Of a stretch of 64,000 bases of DNA, positions 59,529-64,000 are shown in pieces (position 1 is the first letter of the stretch; the number at the start of each line of letters is the position of its first letter). The notes beneath the pieces were generated by a model. That model did not search any database, was not told the origin of the DNA, and saw only the letters and a list, made by a program, of their open reading frames with translations. Origin of the DNA: Hoplostethus atlanticus (taxonomy: Eukaryota; Chordata; Actinopteri; Trachichthyiformes; Trachichthyidae). A program made the position numbers and the translations under genes. The stretch is taken from the NCBI GenBank assembly GCA_034670405.1, contig JAXDDX010000007.1, positions 5,062,501 to 5,126,500 of the forward strand. Reading direction: 5' to 3'.

Positions 59529-64000
<4,472 letters not shown>

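Overview
This window looks like ray-finned fish (teleost-type) nuclear DNA. It holds multi-exon, GT-AG-spliced vertebrate genes with short introns, many long (CA)n/(TG)n microsatellites, a decayed Tc1-type transposon, a truncated L2/CR1-type LINE with fish-style reverse transcriptase, a small terminal-inverted-repeat element, and several short interspersed repeats of kinds common in fish. It is a vertebrate chromosomal locus; I see no prokaryotic operon, phage or CRISPR content.

Layout. Positions 1-1219 carry the 3' end of an unidentified acidic, Pro/Glu-rich protein gene. A dead Tc1 element follows (about 1562-2781), then roughly 16 kb of gene-poor DNA. From 19145 to 48392 (+) lies a complete 24-exon gene of the FRAS1/FREM family. 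All exon junctions join in frame to give 3146 residues: signal peptide, N-terminal region, 12 CSPG repeats, five Calx-beta domains, a conserved C-terminal ectodomain, a furin-like site, one membrane span and a short tail with a PDZ-ligand-like end. By sequence it resembles FREM2. By position next to SMARCA5 and USP38 (the human FREM3 neighbourhood on 4q31) it is most likely frem3. Convergent to it is smarca5 (49951-57873, -), also complete: 24 coding exons and 1033 residues, the ISWI chromatin-remodelling ATPase. Divergent from smarca5 is usp38 (59529 to beyond 64000, +), of which eight exons are present up to just past the catalytic Cys box.

The genes do not form a pathway. frem3 encodes a basement-membrane adhesion protein, smarca5 a nuclear remodeller, and usp38 a deubiquitinase. 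What links them is conserved synteny, a probable shared divergent promoter (smarca5/usp38), and a probable tail-to-tail 3' UTR overlap (frem3/smarca5).

Points worth a second look are: a full-length membrane-anchored FREM3-like protein, a Pro-to-Ser change in the conserved CNHPYLF motif of smarca5, (TG)n tracts replacing the polypyrimidine tract before two exons, a perfect 41-bp palindrome in frem3 intron 2, a rearranged usp38/smarca5 order, and the unidentified gene at the left edge. Exon boundaries were read by eye from splice signals, reading frame and family similarity; no alignment was run.
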